NCBI RefSeq assembly: GCF_003434305.1
Contig: NZ_QKKX01000009.1
Location: forward strand, 310,001 to 374,000
Source: Micromonospora sp. MW-13
GTDB lineage: Bacteria > Actinomycetota > Actinomycetes > Mycobacteriales > Micromonosporaceae
Reading direction: 5' to 3'
DNA length: 64,000 nucleotides
This document shows positions 37,614 through 45,861 of the stretch, piece by piece. The stretch's first letter is position 1. Every line of letters begins with the position of its first letter. The position numbers and the translations under genes were made by a program. The notes beneath the pieces are model-generated. The model did not search any database and was not told the DNA's origin. It saw only the letters and a list, made by a program, of their open reading frames with translations.

Positions 37614-38315
37614 TCACCCCGCCGGCCAGCCTGATTGAGGAGCCCAGTTGGTGCCCTCCGAACAAGCGCGAGTCAGACGGCCGCGCGGTCTTCGGGTGCG
37701 GAAGGCTGGCCGACGGGCGTGGCCTTCCTTCCGTTCCTTGCCCAACATCCACAGGTACTTGTCGATTTCCCGGATGGAGAACTCTTCCAAGCTATAGTGC
37801 GTGCGGAACCTGTTGATCGAGCGGTGCCAGATCGCATAGTCGGCTGCCCAGCGTTCGCCAGGTGCGAAGTTGTCGAACGTCGCACCCTGCTTGAGTAATT
37901 CGTTGAGGACCCCGGCTACCAGAGAATCGTAGATGGGGTATAGGTCGGGCCTGTGGAAGCTGCAGTACTTGGTCGCAAAAGAGTAGTTGCGTCGCTTGTT
38001 GCCACCAAAATCAACGATGGCGATCTTTTCGATGAGGTCAGGGTTTACGTCGGGCTCGGCCAGTGCAGCGTCGATGTCCAGGCTGACGATGTGCCGTGCG
38101 ACCTTAAGCACGCCCAGTATACCGGTTGCGTAAAGGCTGTTCAGCGCTGCGACCTTGACCCCGGCCGCACCGACATCGGTGTTCTGTGGAATTGCCCCAA
38201 ACGTAACCCTCAGCGCAGCATCGATTTTTTCGCTGTCGCCTTCGCGCCAACATGCGAGGTGTTTCCGCACCTGGTCGGGTGAGGGTGTCGGAACCGGATG
38301 CAGTGATGCAGGCAT
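37614..38315 (-). CDS. Unrecognised protein with a KYCSFHRPDLYPIYDS motif
   Basis: The 233-residue protein is mostly helical. The central stretch NYSFATKYCSFHRPDLYPIY and DS resembles a motif seen in several uncharacterised proteins with helix-hairpin-helix glycosylase-like folds (fixed K, P-x-L-x-P-I-Y-D-S). No catalytic residues can be assigned, and the C-terminal 35 residues are very basic. The ATG at 38315 was chosen; the frame runs open further upstream into what looks like a VOC-gene remnant. Base composition is lower in GC than the BREX genes (AT-rich codons throughout), a sign of separate acquisition. It stands first in the insert between pglX and pglY. Confidence 0.55.
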   Translation of the reverse strand: MPASLHPVPTPSPDQVRKHLACWREGDSEKIDAALRVTFGAIPQNTDVGAAGVKVAALNSLYATGILGVLKVARHIVSLDIDAALAEPDVNPDLIEKIAIVDFGGNKRRNYSFATKYCSFHRPDLYPIYDSLVAGVLNELLKQGATFDNFAPGERWAADYAIWHRSINRFRTHYSLEEFSIREIDKYLWMLGKERKEGHARRPAFRTRRPRGRLTRACSEGTNWAPQSGWPAG

Positions 38316-38339
38316 AGGTCTCTCTTCGGGGTGTCTGAA

Positions 38340-38468
38340 ATGAATCGCGCCTTGCCGGCTCGTGCCGAGGAACGCGGAGCCCGCCGCAGGCCTCCTCGAC
38401 GACCTCCCGCCGATCAGGCCGATCCAGAACCGCGCCAGGTGGGCGGGGCTCCGGGCATCGCAGGTCAA
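38340..38468 (-). pseudogene. Frameshifted fragment of a VOC/glyoxalase-like gene
   Basis: In one minus-strand frame the sequence reads LTCDARSPAHLARFWIGLIG, the standard first unit of an actinobacterial VOC protein. The continuation REVVEEACGGLRVPRHEPAR is in another frame. Joined, they make a plausible VOC N-terminus, so a frameshifted remnant is inferred. The rest of the gap to 38566 shows nothing recognisable. Confidence 0.35.
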
Positions 38469-38566
38469 CGTCAGCAGTCATGGATCCACGACTGAGGATA
38501 GAGGGACGGGGTCGGCAGGCAGTAACGGGTTTGAGCGGCACGCCAGGGTGGGAGTTTGTGTGAGCG

Positions 38567-41284
38567 TCAGCCGGAAATGTCGTTCCGGCGACGTACCAAC
38601 TTCGCCATCGCAACCACCCTCGGCCGACCCTGAACCGAAAAGCCCAGCCCGTGCCGGAAAATCTCCGGAATCCAGTACTGGTCACCTTCCCGGAACACGA
38701 CACCGTTCGTGTCCAGTAACCGTGCCTCCTCGCTGCTGAGCCCGACGGACTCCAACCGGAACGGCACTTTCTTCCGGTCGACGTCAAGGTCTCGGAGACG
38801 GTCGAGCAGTTCGCGCACCGGGGGGTTCTCTAGCCGGATTGCCTCGATCTTTTGTTCGCTGCATTTTGGCAGGGCGTTGCGCATTGCGGCTGGGGCCAAC
38901 ACCCTATCGGACCAGCGCTGGTCGGCGCCCAACGACTCGGCGGCGGCAGTGGCGAGAAACGCGACGATGTCCCGAGCCTGGATCTGGCCTCGGAAGTCGG
39001 ACAGCGCGGCGAAGAACCACACCTCCGAGCGGGCCTCCTTGGACTTGGCGCTGCCCATCTTCTCGCCCCAGACGGTCGACATCAGCTCGGAGAGTCGGGC
39101 CTCGGTGGCGGTGCGGATGTCCTCGCTGGAGACGTTCGGCAGGCTTCGACCTCGTTGGCAGACCCACGCGGCCAGCCGCAGCGCCTCCTCGGTGTTCCAG
39201 CGCAGGGAGTATTTCTCGTATCGCTTCTCGAACTGGCCGGGGTTCTGCCGGATTGCGGCCAGGGCCAGGTCCCGGCGGACGAACGCCACCAAGCCGAGCG
39301 GCCGGCCGCGCAACGTGCGCAGCCACTCCGGGCAACCGACCAGTAGTGCCTGGAGAGCGTCCTGCTGCTGGGCCCGCTCGGCGAACTTGGGGAACATATC
39401 CTCTAGTCCATCGAGTACGAACACTGCCGACCGGTCCCGGGCGAAGCTGGTGAGAGCCTCCTCGGCCATGGCCGGAGTGGAATCCAACCCGATCGACCGG
39501 GCGAAGCAAGCCAGCCAGACCCGTCGCCAACCGACCTGGGTAAGTTTGTCGGTCAGCGCCTCCGCGATGAGGTCCCGAATCGCCTGCCGACTCGCCGGCT
39601 TCCGTCCGGTGAGACCGACCGACGCGGCCGACCGCAGCCGATCGATCAGATTCGCCGATTCGTCGGACAGGTTGGTGGAGGCCAGGACCGGCACGGTCGG
39701 GACGTCCAGCGAGGCGTTTGACACCCCGACGTCCCGGACGAAGGATGCCCAGTCGGACCGCCGGCACAATTGCATGAAGGTGAATGTCTTTCCGGCTCCC
39801 TTGCCGCCGATGACGACCTCCACCGGCAGTTCCGTGCGGTGGGCCTCGGCGAGGTTCCGGAGCGCGTCAGTGGTGAGGAAGTCCGACTCGGCGGTCTGCT
39901 CGGCGTAAATCATGGCATCGGCGACCCCGGCCAGGTGGTGTCGCCGCTCCTCGACCGTGGTCGGTTCGGCCTCGACCGAGGCGGGGGCTTTGGTCGTCGC
40001 GGGTAGTGCCTCGACCAGGGTAGCCACCACGTCGGTCAACCGCAGGCGGGCAATGAGTGCCACCACCTCGTCCCAGTTGGCCGGCAGATTCAGCAGGCCG
40101 GGCTCGAACCGGCTGGTCATAATCGGAATGGCCGCATCGGTTGCCGGCAGGTCGTTGTTGAGGTCGCCGATCCGGCCGGAGACCTCAAGTGCGCTGTCCC
40201 GCAGCTCGGCCACCACGTCGGACAGCCGGTTTCCGTGGTCCACCGCGTGGAACTGCGTTAGGAGCAGCGCGCAGTCCGGGTGGCTCGGTTGTCGGCCGGG
40301 CGCCCGGCGGGCCAGCTCATGCAGGATCTGGCGGGTGCCGCGAACCGACTGGTCGCTGATGCTGGTAACGAAGACCCGGAGCACTCGGGGATCGAGCAGC
40401 AGCGGAGCACTCAGCTCGCTTGATCCGGCTCGCAGGTCGACGAGCACGGTGTCCGCGCCGACCGCGTGCCCCAGCTCGGCCAGGGCTTCGGTCAACACGT
40501 ACGGATCCCGGTCGGTGGTGAGCAGATCGACCGGCTCGATGCGGGGTGGGGCGACCCGTAGATGGTCCCGGCGGGCGGGCAGCACTACCACCCCGCCCAA
40601 CTCCTGATTCGCCAGGAACTTTCGGCCCAGGCTAATGGCTTCGACGTACGTCTCATCGACGGCACCGTGCACCAGCGCGAGGAAGTCCTCGTAGGCAAAG
40701 TCGATACGCGTCGAGTCGGCCACCATCCAGGTGACTCCCGGCGCTTCGAGGTCCGCGTCGATCAGTAGTACCTTCCGCCCCAGCTCGACGAGGCGCCGTG
40801 CGGTGGCGACGCAGTGCAGAGTGCGCCCGACCCCGCCCTTGAACGAGTGGAAGGCGACGACGGAGACCTCGTGCGGCAGGGCCGACTGCGGCTCGGGCAG
40901 CACCGTCGCTAACTCGGCGACCACCCGGCGATCGTTCCAGCGTGGCCGGCGTTCGGCGGGGGGGACGTCGCCGGTGGCCTCGATCTCGATGGCGAGTGGC
41001 CGCTGCGGGCCGTCCGGACCGGCGTCATCGAGCAGGAGTACGGCGTTTTCGGGCTCGACAGTCAGCGGCCCGAGAGCATTCCGTAGCCATGCCCAGACCT
41101 CATTCGCCGGCACCGTCGGATCTACGACGAAGCGGGCGCTGTCCCAGTACGCGTCGACCTCGCGCAGCCAGTGGGGCCAGCCGCCATGCCGGGCGAGATC
41201 GGCAAAGTATTGGTTGACATCCAACCAGGTGAAGAGGTGATCGGGGTGGCCGGGTTGGTCGGCATTCGGCTGGTCGTCGTTCAC
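38567..41284 (-). CDS. Dual P-loop protein: KGGVGR ParA-like ATPase plus second STAND/AAA-type ATPase
   Basis: The protein has 905 residues. After a 135-residue N-terminal domain comes a ParA/MinD-type ATPase with a variant deviant Walker A, KGGVGRT at 149-155, and DADLEAPG at 176-183. A second, different P-loop ATPase follows: GGKGAGKT at 493-500 and Walker B VFVLDGLED at 621-629. The C-terminal 250 residues are helical with a possible winged-helix end (EARLLDTNGVVFREGDQYWI). Such two-NTPase architectures are typical of signal-gated conflict systems, not of plasmid partition. It overlaps the HEPN-like gene upstream by 4 bp, so the two are one transcription unit. The target and effector activity are not known. 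Confidence 0.7.
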   Translation of the reverse strand: MNDDQPNADQPGHPDHLFTWLDVNQYFADLARHGGWPHWLREVDAYWDSARFVVDPTVPANEVWAWLRNALGPLTVEPENAVLLLDDAGPDGPQRPLAIEIEATGDVPPAERRPRWNDRRVVAELATVLPEPQSALPHEVSVVAFHSFKGGVGRTLHCVATARRLVELGRKVLLIDADLEAPGVTWMVADSTRIDFAYEDFLALVHGAVDETYVEAISLGRKFLANQELGGVVVLPARRDHLRVAPPRIEPVDLLTTDRDPYVLTEALAELGHAVGADTVLVDLRAGSSELSAPLLLDPRVLRVFVTSISDQSVRGTRQILHELARRAPGRQPSHPDCALLLTQFHAVDHGNRLSDVVAELRDSALEVSGRIGDLNNDLPATDAAIPIMTSRFEPGLLNLPANWDEVVALIARLRLTDVVATLVEALPATTKAPASVEAEPTTVEERRHHLAGVADAMIYAEQTAESDFLTTDALRNLAEAHRTELPVEVVIGGKGAGKTFTFMQLCRRSDWASFVRDVGVSNASLDVPTVPVLASTNLSDESANLIDRLRSAASVGLTGRKPASRQAIRDLIAEALTDKLTQVGWRRVWLACFARSIGLDSTPAMAEEALTSFARDRSAVFVLDGLEDMFPKFAERAQQQDALQALLVGCPEWLRTLRGRPLGLVAFVRRDLALAAIRQNPGQFEKRYEKYSLRWNTEEALRLAAWVCQRGRSLPNVSSEDIRTATEARLSELMSTVWGEKMGSAKSKEARSEVWFFAALSDFRGQIQARDIVAFLATAAAESLGADQRWSDRVLAPAAMRNALPKCSEQKIEAIRLENPPVRELLDRLRDLDVDRKKVPFRLESVGLSSEEARLLDTNGVVFREGDQYWIPEIFRHGLGFSVQGRPRVVAMAKLVRRRNDISG

Positions 41285-41697
41285 CGCCCGATCCTTTCTT
41301 CGCAGAGTCTTCCGAGCGTGGTCAAGACTGCCACAGCCCGCACCTCGTCCTCGGGATCAAGCTCTGCGCCGTACCTCCATGCCTCGTGAAGCTCCCTCAC
41401 CTCCACGGGCGGATGGCTGAATCCACCTCGCGGGGGACGTCGGCAGGCCATCAGGTCGCGGTAGGCGGAGGCGCTGAGGTTCAGGCTCCTGGCCAGTTGC
41501 CGAAGGTCATGCGTGATGAGCTCCTGCCGCTGAGCGGTGGATCGTGCGTTTCGATCCTTGAGCGCCCACGTCTTCAATCCGCACTCGACCGAGTAGAAGC
41601 GCAGCAGGTGCCCGACGGGTGCGGGGCTCGTCTCGGCGGCCTTTCGAAGCCGAATGTAGCTGTTGGTCAGCTCGCGGAGGGAGACAGTCAGCGGCAC
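41281..41697 (-). CDS. Small HEPN-like protein, partner of the dual-ATPase gene
   Basis: The 138-residue all-helical protein contains LLRFYSVECGLKTWAL, then ITHDLRQLARSLNL and finally LHEAWRYGAELDPEDEVRA, the pattern of HEPN-type proteins (H-D-L-x-x-L, then W-R-Y-G). A possible Rx5H pair (R57/H63) exists, but whether this is an active ribonuclease site is uncertain. It is first in a two-gene unit and overlaps the 905-residue ATPase gene by 4 bp. An effector or nucleotide-handling role is inferred from fold-like features and context only. Confidence 0.5.
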   Translation of the reverse strand: MPLTVSLRELTNSYIRLRKAAETSPAPVGHLLRFYSVECGLKTWALKDRNARSTAQRQELITHDLRQLARSLNLSASAYRDLMACRRPPRGGFSHPPVEVRELHEAWRYGAELDPEDEVRAVAVLTTLGRLCEERIGR

Positions 41698-42074
41698 CGA
41701 CGAATCGTAGCCGTCACCACTGGTGGGTCAAGATGAACACACCGTCATATTTCATCAGCGGCTATGCCCAGTGTTGGCATCTCAGCCACGTGCAGCAGCC
41801 GCCTCATCCCCTGCTGATCATCGCCCATTAAGGGTATGCTCGGTGCTGATGGCCGGGACGGGTCGAATCCCCTGCGCCGGGATGGAACCTCGCCGGCCTG
41901 CGGGGCGCTCTCCTCGTCGCCGGCGCCGCCGCAGCCGAAGGACCTCGCCCGCGTTATCGAGCGTTGTCACCACGCACGACGCGGGTACTACCAGCCGCCC
42001 CTGGCCCCGGATGAAGGACTGCAATTCGACCACCGGCAACCGTGCACGAGGTCGCTGGTCAGTGTCGTGTCGTC
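41698..42074. other. 377-bp gap with no supported gene
   Basis: The gap separates the HEPN-like gene from the Bell-like gene, both on the minus strand. GC is lower than average around 41735-41835. A minus-strand open frame of 73 codons at 41818-42039 shows no family features. A tRNA T-arm-like word (GGGTCGAATCCC, 41860-41871) has no other tRNA parts. The promoter of the HEPN/ATPase unit should lie near 41700-41760. Confidence 0.5.
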
Positions 42075-42452
42075 TCAGCCGAACGAGATGCCCCCATGGA
42101 CGTCGCGGGCTTGCACCACGGGCCCGCTGACGTCACCGGAGATCGAGTTGGCGACGCCGCCCGGACCTGCTGCGACGGCCGCGTCGGTCCGCTTCCATCG
42201 GGCCTGGAACTCCGCGCCGAACGCCGGGTCGCGTTGCGCCTCGCGATCCAGCAATTCCGCAAGAGGGCGCGCAGCGTCCGGTGACGGCTGGTGGAGCAGC
42301 CCCTCAATGACCTCGCGCGCCTCAGGCTCGCGCCGGAATCGGTCCCTCAGGAAGTCGATCAGCGCCGTTACCGCCAGTCGGCCGCCCTGGGCGAGTTCGT
42401 TGGTCGTCCACGCGACGAGCGTTGTCGCGGCGGTAACCATTATCGGATCCAC
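42075..42452 (-). CDS. Bell-like helical protein with C-terminal amyloid-type (BASS-like) motif
   Basis: The 125-residue protein starts with a hydrophobic/amphipathic helical segment (MVTAATTLVAWTT, then LAVTALIDFLRDRF), continues with more helices, and ends in NSISGDVSGPVVQARDVHGG followed by ISFG. This layout matches Bell-type effectors, bacterial counterparts of fungal HeLo/HET-s membrane-disrupting domains, which carry a C-terminal bacterial amyloid signalling sequence. The related motif VVQAGTVYGG occurs at the N-terminus of the NB-ARC/TPR protein encoded 1 kb away. GTG at 42452 has GGAGGT ten bases upstream and gives the typical V-D-P start. Family assignment rests on pattern, not on a search. 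Confidence 0.65.
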   Translation of the reverse strand: MDPIMVTAATTLVAWTTNELAQGGRLAVTALIDFLRDRFRREPEAREVIEGLLHQPSPDAARPLAELLDREAQRDPAFGAEFQARWKRTDAAVAAGPGGVANSISGDVSGPVVQARDVHGGISFG

Positions 42453-42566
42453 TGTCGGTTCCACCTCCGAGCAGCCGACTTCGAACGTCACGAGGTCAAT
42501 CGGAGGCGGCAGGGACTGTTGGTTGTCCTCGATGCTAGTGGAGGGTCCCAGATCGCCGGTATCGGC

Positions 42567-42596
42567 TTGTTCGGCCGCTACGCTGCGTACTACCCT
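42567..42596 (+). promoter_or_regulatory. Promoter-like TTGTTC-18-TACCCT
   Basis: TTGTTC (42567-42572) and TACCCT (42591-42596) are separated by 18 bases and lie 46 bases before the start of the next gene. They approximate the vegetative actinobacterial consensus and would drive the three plus-strand genes ending with the NB-ARC receptor. The Bell-like gene is divergent from this point. Confidence 0.4.
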
Positions 42597-42641
42597 CGTC
42601 GCAAGAGACGCCGGCTGGTTGTCTACTCGGAGGAGGTCGCG

Positions 42642-42863
42642 GTGAAGCTGACCAAGCTCTACAAGGACCCGGGGTCGGGTGGCAACGGCTGCCCGACGGT
42701 CTACCTCGCCGAGAGCGGAGAGCTGGTCGTCCAAGGGCACCTGGTCGACGGAGACACCCTCGGCGAGCTGGAGAACGTTCTTCCTGGTGAGGGTGCGGTT
42801 CGGATCTCTGCCGAGGTGGTGCTCGGCGCGATTGAGCGCTACCGCGAGTCCGGGCAGCGGTGA
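42642..42863 (+). CDS. Small conserved actinobacterial protein adjacent to DUF6879
   Basis: The protein has 73 residues, KLTKLYKDPGSGGNGCPTVY then LAESGELVVQGHLVDGD, with one conserved Cys. Similar short proteins are regularly found just before DUF6879 genes in actinomycetes. The fold is probably a small beta-barrel followed by a helix; no function is known. The GTG start at 42642 has an excellent GGAGGAGG upstream. It ends 7 bp before the DUF6879 gene, so the two are almost certainly cotranscribed. Confidence 0.7.
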   Translation: MKLTKLYKDPGSGGNGCPTVYLAESGELVVQGHLVDGDTLGELENVLPGEGAVRISAEVVLGAIERYRESGQR

Positions 42864-42870
42864 TCGAGGG

Positions 42871-43428
42871 TTGACCCGATCGTTCACGTCGCTGAATGAC
42901 GACGAGTTCAACCAACTGTTCCGCGACTTCCGTTACACGGCCTACCGGTTGGAGACGCTTCAGCGGTACGACGTGTCGTACGAGCAGGATGAGTTCGCCC
43001 GGTTCCTGGCGGGCCAGTCCCGCGGGGAGTTCCCCGGGATCGCCGCCTGGTGCGACACGGTGCGGGCAGCGGTGACGGCCGGCAAGCGGATGCACCGCGT
43101 CCATGTCGTGACCGAGCCGCTGTCGGACTACGTCCGCTTCGAGTGCGGCTGGGCCTACGAACACACGGTCGAGGCGGGTGAGGATGTCCGCCTCATCGTG
43201 GCCTCCGGTAACGACTGGCCGGCAGCATTGCCGCACTACGACTACTGGTTGTTCGACTCCCATCAGCTCGTGGCGATGTACTACGACGAGGAGGGGCGGT
43301 TCGTCTCCGGCGCGCTGATCAGCGAGCCGGAGAAGATCGTGCAGGCCAACCTGTGGCGTGATGCCGCCGTCTCGGCGTCGATCCCCTACCGAACGTATGC
43401 AGCCCAACTCCAGCCCAGTTCCCCATAG
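42871..43428 (+). CDS. DUF6879 family protein
   Basis: The 185-residue protein matches the actinobacterial DUF6879 family. Characteristic pieces are FRDFRYTAYRLETLQRYDV, FARFLAGQ, RVHVVTEPLSDYVRFE, VEAGEDVRLI and YDYWLFDSHQLVAMYYDEEG. The function of the family is unknown; its genes cluster with XRE/DUF397-type regulators. No ATG or GTG is available near the conserved start, so TTG at 42871 is proposed; GAGGG lies immediately before it, closer than normal. It precedes the NB-ARC receptor by 31 bp. Confidence 0.8.
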   Translation: MTRSFTSLNDDEFNQLFRDFRYTAYRLETLQRYDVSYEQDEFARFLAGQSRGEFPGIAAWCDTVRAAVTAGKRMHRVHVVTEPLSDYVRFECGWAYEHTVEAGEDVRLIVASGNDWPAALPHYDYWLFDSHQLVAMYYDEEGRFVSGALISEPEKIVQANLWRDAAVSASIPYRTYAAQLQPSSP

Positions 43429-43459
43429 ATCCCCTACTCGCCTTCGGGGAGGAGGCAGC

Positions 43460-45604
43460 GTGCGCCCGGCGCATAATGAGTCGTCAGGCGACGCTGAGGC
43501 TGTCGTACAGGCTGGGACGGTGTACGGCGGGGTCAACCTGTTCGGGCTCGCTGGGCCGCCTCCTCCACCGCCGCCCCGCCAACTACCCCTCGACGCGACC
43601 CGCTTCGTCAACCGCAAGCAGACCCTCACCCGACTCGACGCGGCACTGCCCGCCGGCAACGCCACGGCTGCGGGCGGCCCGTCGATGACCGTCGCTGCCA
43701 TCGCGGGCGCCCCGGGTGTGGGCAAGACGGCGCTGGCTGTGCACTGGGCTCACCGAGCCCGGCACTGGTTCTCCGACGGCGATCTCTACGTCGACATGCG
43801 AGGCTACGGGCCAGGCCCCGCCTTGGACGTCGGACAGGCACTGGACACCTTCCTTCGCGCCCTTCACGTGCCGGCCGAACAGATCCCGACAGACACCGAG
43901 GGACGCGCCGCCCTCTACCGGTCCGCCCTGACCGGCAAGCGGATATTGATCGTGGTGGACAATGTGTCCACGGTCGGCCAGGTTCGGCCACTGCTGCCCG
44001 CCACACCGACCTGCATGGCGATCATCACCAGCCGCAGCCGGCTCTCCGGGCTTGTCGCGCGGGAAGGAGCGTCACGGATGACCCTGGATGTCCTGTCCCC
44101 GGACGAAGCGATCGCACTGCTGGGCGACAGCGTCGGCGGAGACCGCGTCAGCGCCGAACCGCAGGCCGCCGCCGAACTCGCCCGCCGCTGCGCCTACCTT
44201 CCGCTTGCCCTGCGGATCATTGGGGAACGCATCGCCAACACTCCCTACGTCACCCTCGCGGAGTTCGTGGCTGATCTTGCGCTCGTCGACCATCAGCTTG
44301 ACGCCCTGACGGTCGATGATGACGAACTGTCCGACGTACGGGCCGTGTTTTCCTGGTCTTATCAGGCGCTACCCGAGGATGCGGCGCGGTTCTTCCGGCT
44401 CCTCGGGTTGCACGCCGGCTCCGACATCTCCGTCTCCGCAGCGGCAGCCATCGCCGGCGTGAGCCTCCCCCGAGCCCGCAGTCTTCTCGACCAGCTCACT
44501 GCGGCGCATCTCGTGCAGAGCCCTGCCCGCGACCGGTACCTGTTCCACGACCTTCTGCGTGCCTACGCCCTTGAACGTGCACAGGCCGAGGAGACGCCCG
44601 AGCAGCAACGCCGAGCGCGACGCCGCGTCTACACCTGGTACCTGTGGATGGCGGAGGAAGGCCGTAAGGTCATTCTTCCCTCCTCCCATGCCGTCGCTCT
44701 CGTCCCAGCCGAACCCGACGTGCCGATCACTCCCGTCAGGACCGTGGCCGAGGCGATGGCGTGGTTTGAGCGGGAGCGGCTGAACATCCTTGACGCCATT
44801 CGGCAGGCAGACGAGCTGGGTGACCACGACATCGCCTGGCAACTGCCCGTGGTCAGCGACGGATTCTTCGAACTCAAGTCGTACTGGGCCGACTGGCGCG
44901 ACGTCCACCTCACCGGCCTTCGTGCCGCCCGGTCCGCCGGGTCACGCCTCGGCGAGGCCGCCAACCTGCGTTGCCTCGGCGACGCCTACTGGCGGATGGA
45001 GCAGCGCGAGACCGCCCTTGACTGCTACCGCCAAGGTGCCGACGCAAGCCGTGACGTCGAGGACCACTGGGTAGAAGGTTTCTGCCTGCGGGGCCTGGGC
45101 CTCATCCACGAGGAACTCGGCCAGATAGACGAGGCCCTCAACCTGTACGGCCAGGCGCGGGAGGTCTTCCGTCACCACGGCATCACCCGAGGCGAGGGCA
45201 TGTCGATGCTCAGCCTCGGCAACTGCCACCGCGCACGCGGACACTTCGACACCGCCGTCGCCCATTACCAGGCAGCGGTCGCCATCCTCGACGGCATCAA
45301 CGACCAGTGGAGCGTCGCCTGGGCCTCTTACCCCCTGGGCCTGGCCTACCAGCAGAGCGGCCGACTGGACGAGGCCCTCGAACAACATCAGCGGGCTCTG
45401 GAACTCTTCCGCAGATTCGACGACCGACGCTGCGAAGGACTCACCCTCGCCGCGCTCGGCGATACCTTTCACGCCACCGACCGACACGACGACGCGCAGC
45501 GCTGCTGGCAGGAGGCACTTCAGATCCTCGATCCGCTCGGAGACCCCCATGCCGCCGCCGTCCGCCGCCTTATAGAGGTGGTTCCGCCGGCGCCGAGTCA
45601 ATGA
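43460..45604 (+). CDS. NB-ARC/TPR (NLR-like) STAND protein with N-terminal amyloid-type motif
   Basis: The protein has 714 residues. An N-terminal peptide EAVVQAGTVYGGVNLFG (13-29) is followed by seven prolines. Next come a STAND NTPase with Walker A GAPGVGKT (83-90) and Walker B ILIVVDN (D167), then TSRSRL, a winged-helix region (FRLLGLHAGSDISVSAAAAI), and at least five tetratricopeptide repeats from about 480 to 700. Such proteins are self-inhibited sensors that oligomerise on activation. The N-terminal motif replaces an effector domain, so signalling would pass to a separate protein with a matching motif, here the Bell-like protein. GTG at 43460 follows GGAGGAGG. Confidence 0.88.
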   Translation: MRPAHNESSGDAEAVVQAGTVYGGVNLFGLAGPPPPPPPRQLPLDATRFVNRKQTLTRLDAALPAGNATAAGGPSMTVAAIAGAPGVGKTALAVHWAHRARHWFSDGDLYVDMRGYGPGPALDVGQALDTFLRALHVPAEQIPTDTEGRAALYRSALTGKRILIVVDNVSTVGQVRPLLPATPTCMAIITSRSRLSGLVAREGASRMTLDVLSPDEAIALLGDSVGGDRVSAEPQAAAELARRCAYLPLALRIIGERIANTPYVTLAEFVADLALVDHQLDALTVDDDELSDVRAVFSWSYQALPEDAARFFRLLGLHAGSDISVSAAAAIAGVSLPRARSLLDQLTAAHLVQSPARDRYLFHDLLRAYALERAQAEETPEQQRRARRRVYTWYLWMAEEGRKVILPSSHAVALVPAEPDVPITPVRTVAEAMAWFERERLNILDAIRQADELGDHDIAWQLPVVSDGFFELKSYWADWRDVHLTGLRAARSAGSRLGEAANLRCLGDAYWRMEQRETALDCYRQGADASRDVEDHWVEGFCLRGLGLIHEELGQIDEALNLYGQAREVFRHHGITRGEGMSMLSLGNCHRARGHFDTAVAHYQAAVAILDGINDQWSVAWASYPLGLAYQQSGRLDEALEQHQRALELFRRFDDRRCEGLTLAALGDTFHATDRHDDAQRCWQEALQILDPLGDPHAAAVRRLIEVVPPAPSQ

Positions 45605-45621
45605 GCTGGTCGGTCGGCTGC

Positions 45622-45657
45622 CACAGCGCCCCCGCCGGGTTCGTCGGGAGCGCTGTG
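45622..45657. terminator. Hairpin between convergent NB-ARC and DUF397 genes
   Basis: An 8-bp stem (CACAGCGC with GCGCTGTG) encloses a 20-base loop that can itself form a 4-bp CCCG/CGGG stem. It lies 17 bases after the NB-ARC stop and 15 before the end of the DUF397 gene. Confidence 0.55.
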
Positions 45658-45672
45658 CGATGTCGGCGTACG

Positions 45673-45861
45673 TCAGCGGCGAGCGGACCGGATGAAGGCC
45701 GTCCAGGCGGTGGGGGTGAAGGCGAGGGTCGGGCCGTGCGGATCCTTGCTGTCGCGGACGGCGACGATGTCGGGCAGGTTGTCAGCGACCTCGACGCAGT
45801 CGCCGCCGTTGCTGCCGCTGCGGGTGCTCTTGCGCCACCGCGCGCCGGTCAGGTCAGCCAT
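45673..45861 (-). CDS. DUF397 domain protein
   Basis: The 62-residue protein has the family pattern WRKSTRSGSNGGDCVEVAD, then VAVRDSKDPHGPTLAF and WTAFI. DUF397 proteins are small partners of XRE/DUF5753 regulators in actinomycetes, and several pairs behave as developmental or toxin-antitoxin-like switches. The ATG at 45861 overlaps the end of the XRE gene by 8 bp, so the two are translated together. Confidence 0.92.
   Translation of the reverse strand: MADLTGARWRKSTRSGSNGGDCVEVADNLPDIVAVRDSKDPHGPTLAFTPTAWTAFIRSARR

Noticed and set aside
38567..41284. Plasmid partition (ParA) function for the KGGVGR protein
   Set aside because: No ParB gene, parS-like sites or replication genes nearby, and a second ATPase domain makes a partition role unlikely.
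41860..41871. tRNA T-arm-like word GGGTCGAATCCC, possible attachment-site scar
   Set aside because: No acceptor, D or anticodon arm can be built around it and no integrase or matching copy was seen.
41818..42039. 73-codon minus-strand open frame between the HEPN-like and Bell-like genes
   Set aside because: Composition is Arg-rich without any recognisable family pattern or ribosome-binding site; not listed as a gene.
42535..43725. 396-codon minus-strand open frame opposite DUF6879 and the NB-ARC start
   Set aside because: It is antisense to well-supported genes with good ribosome-binding sites and its translation is low-complexity.
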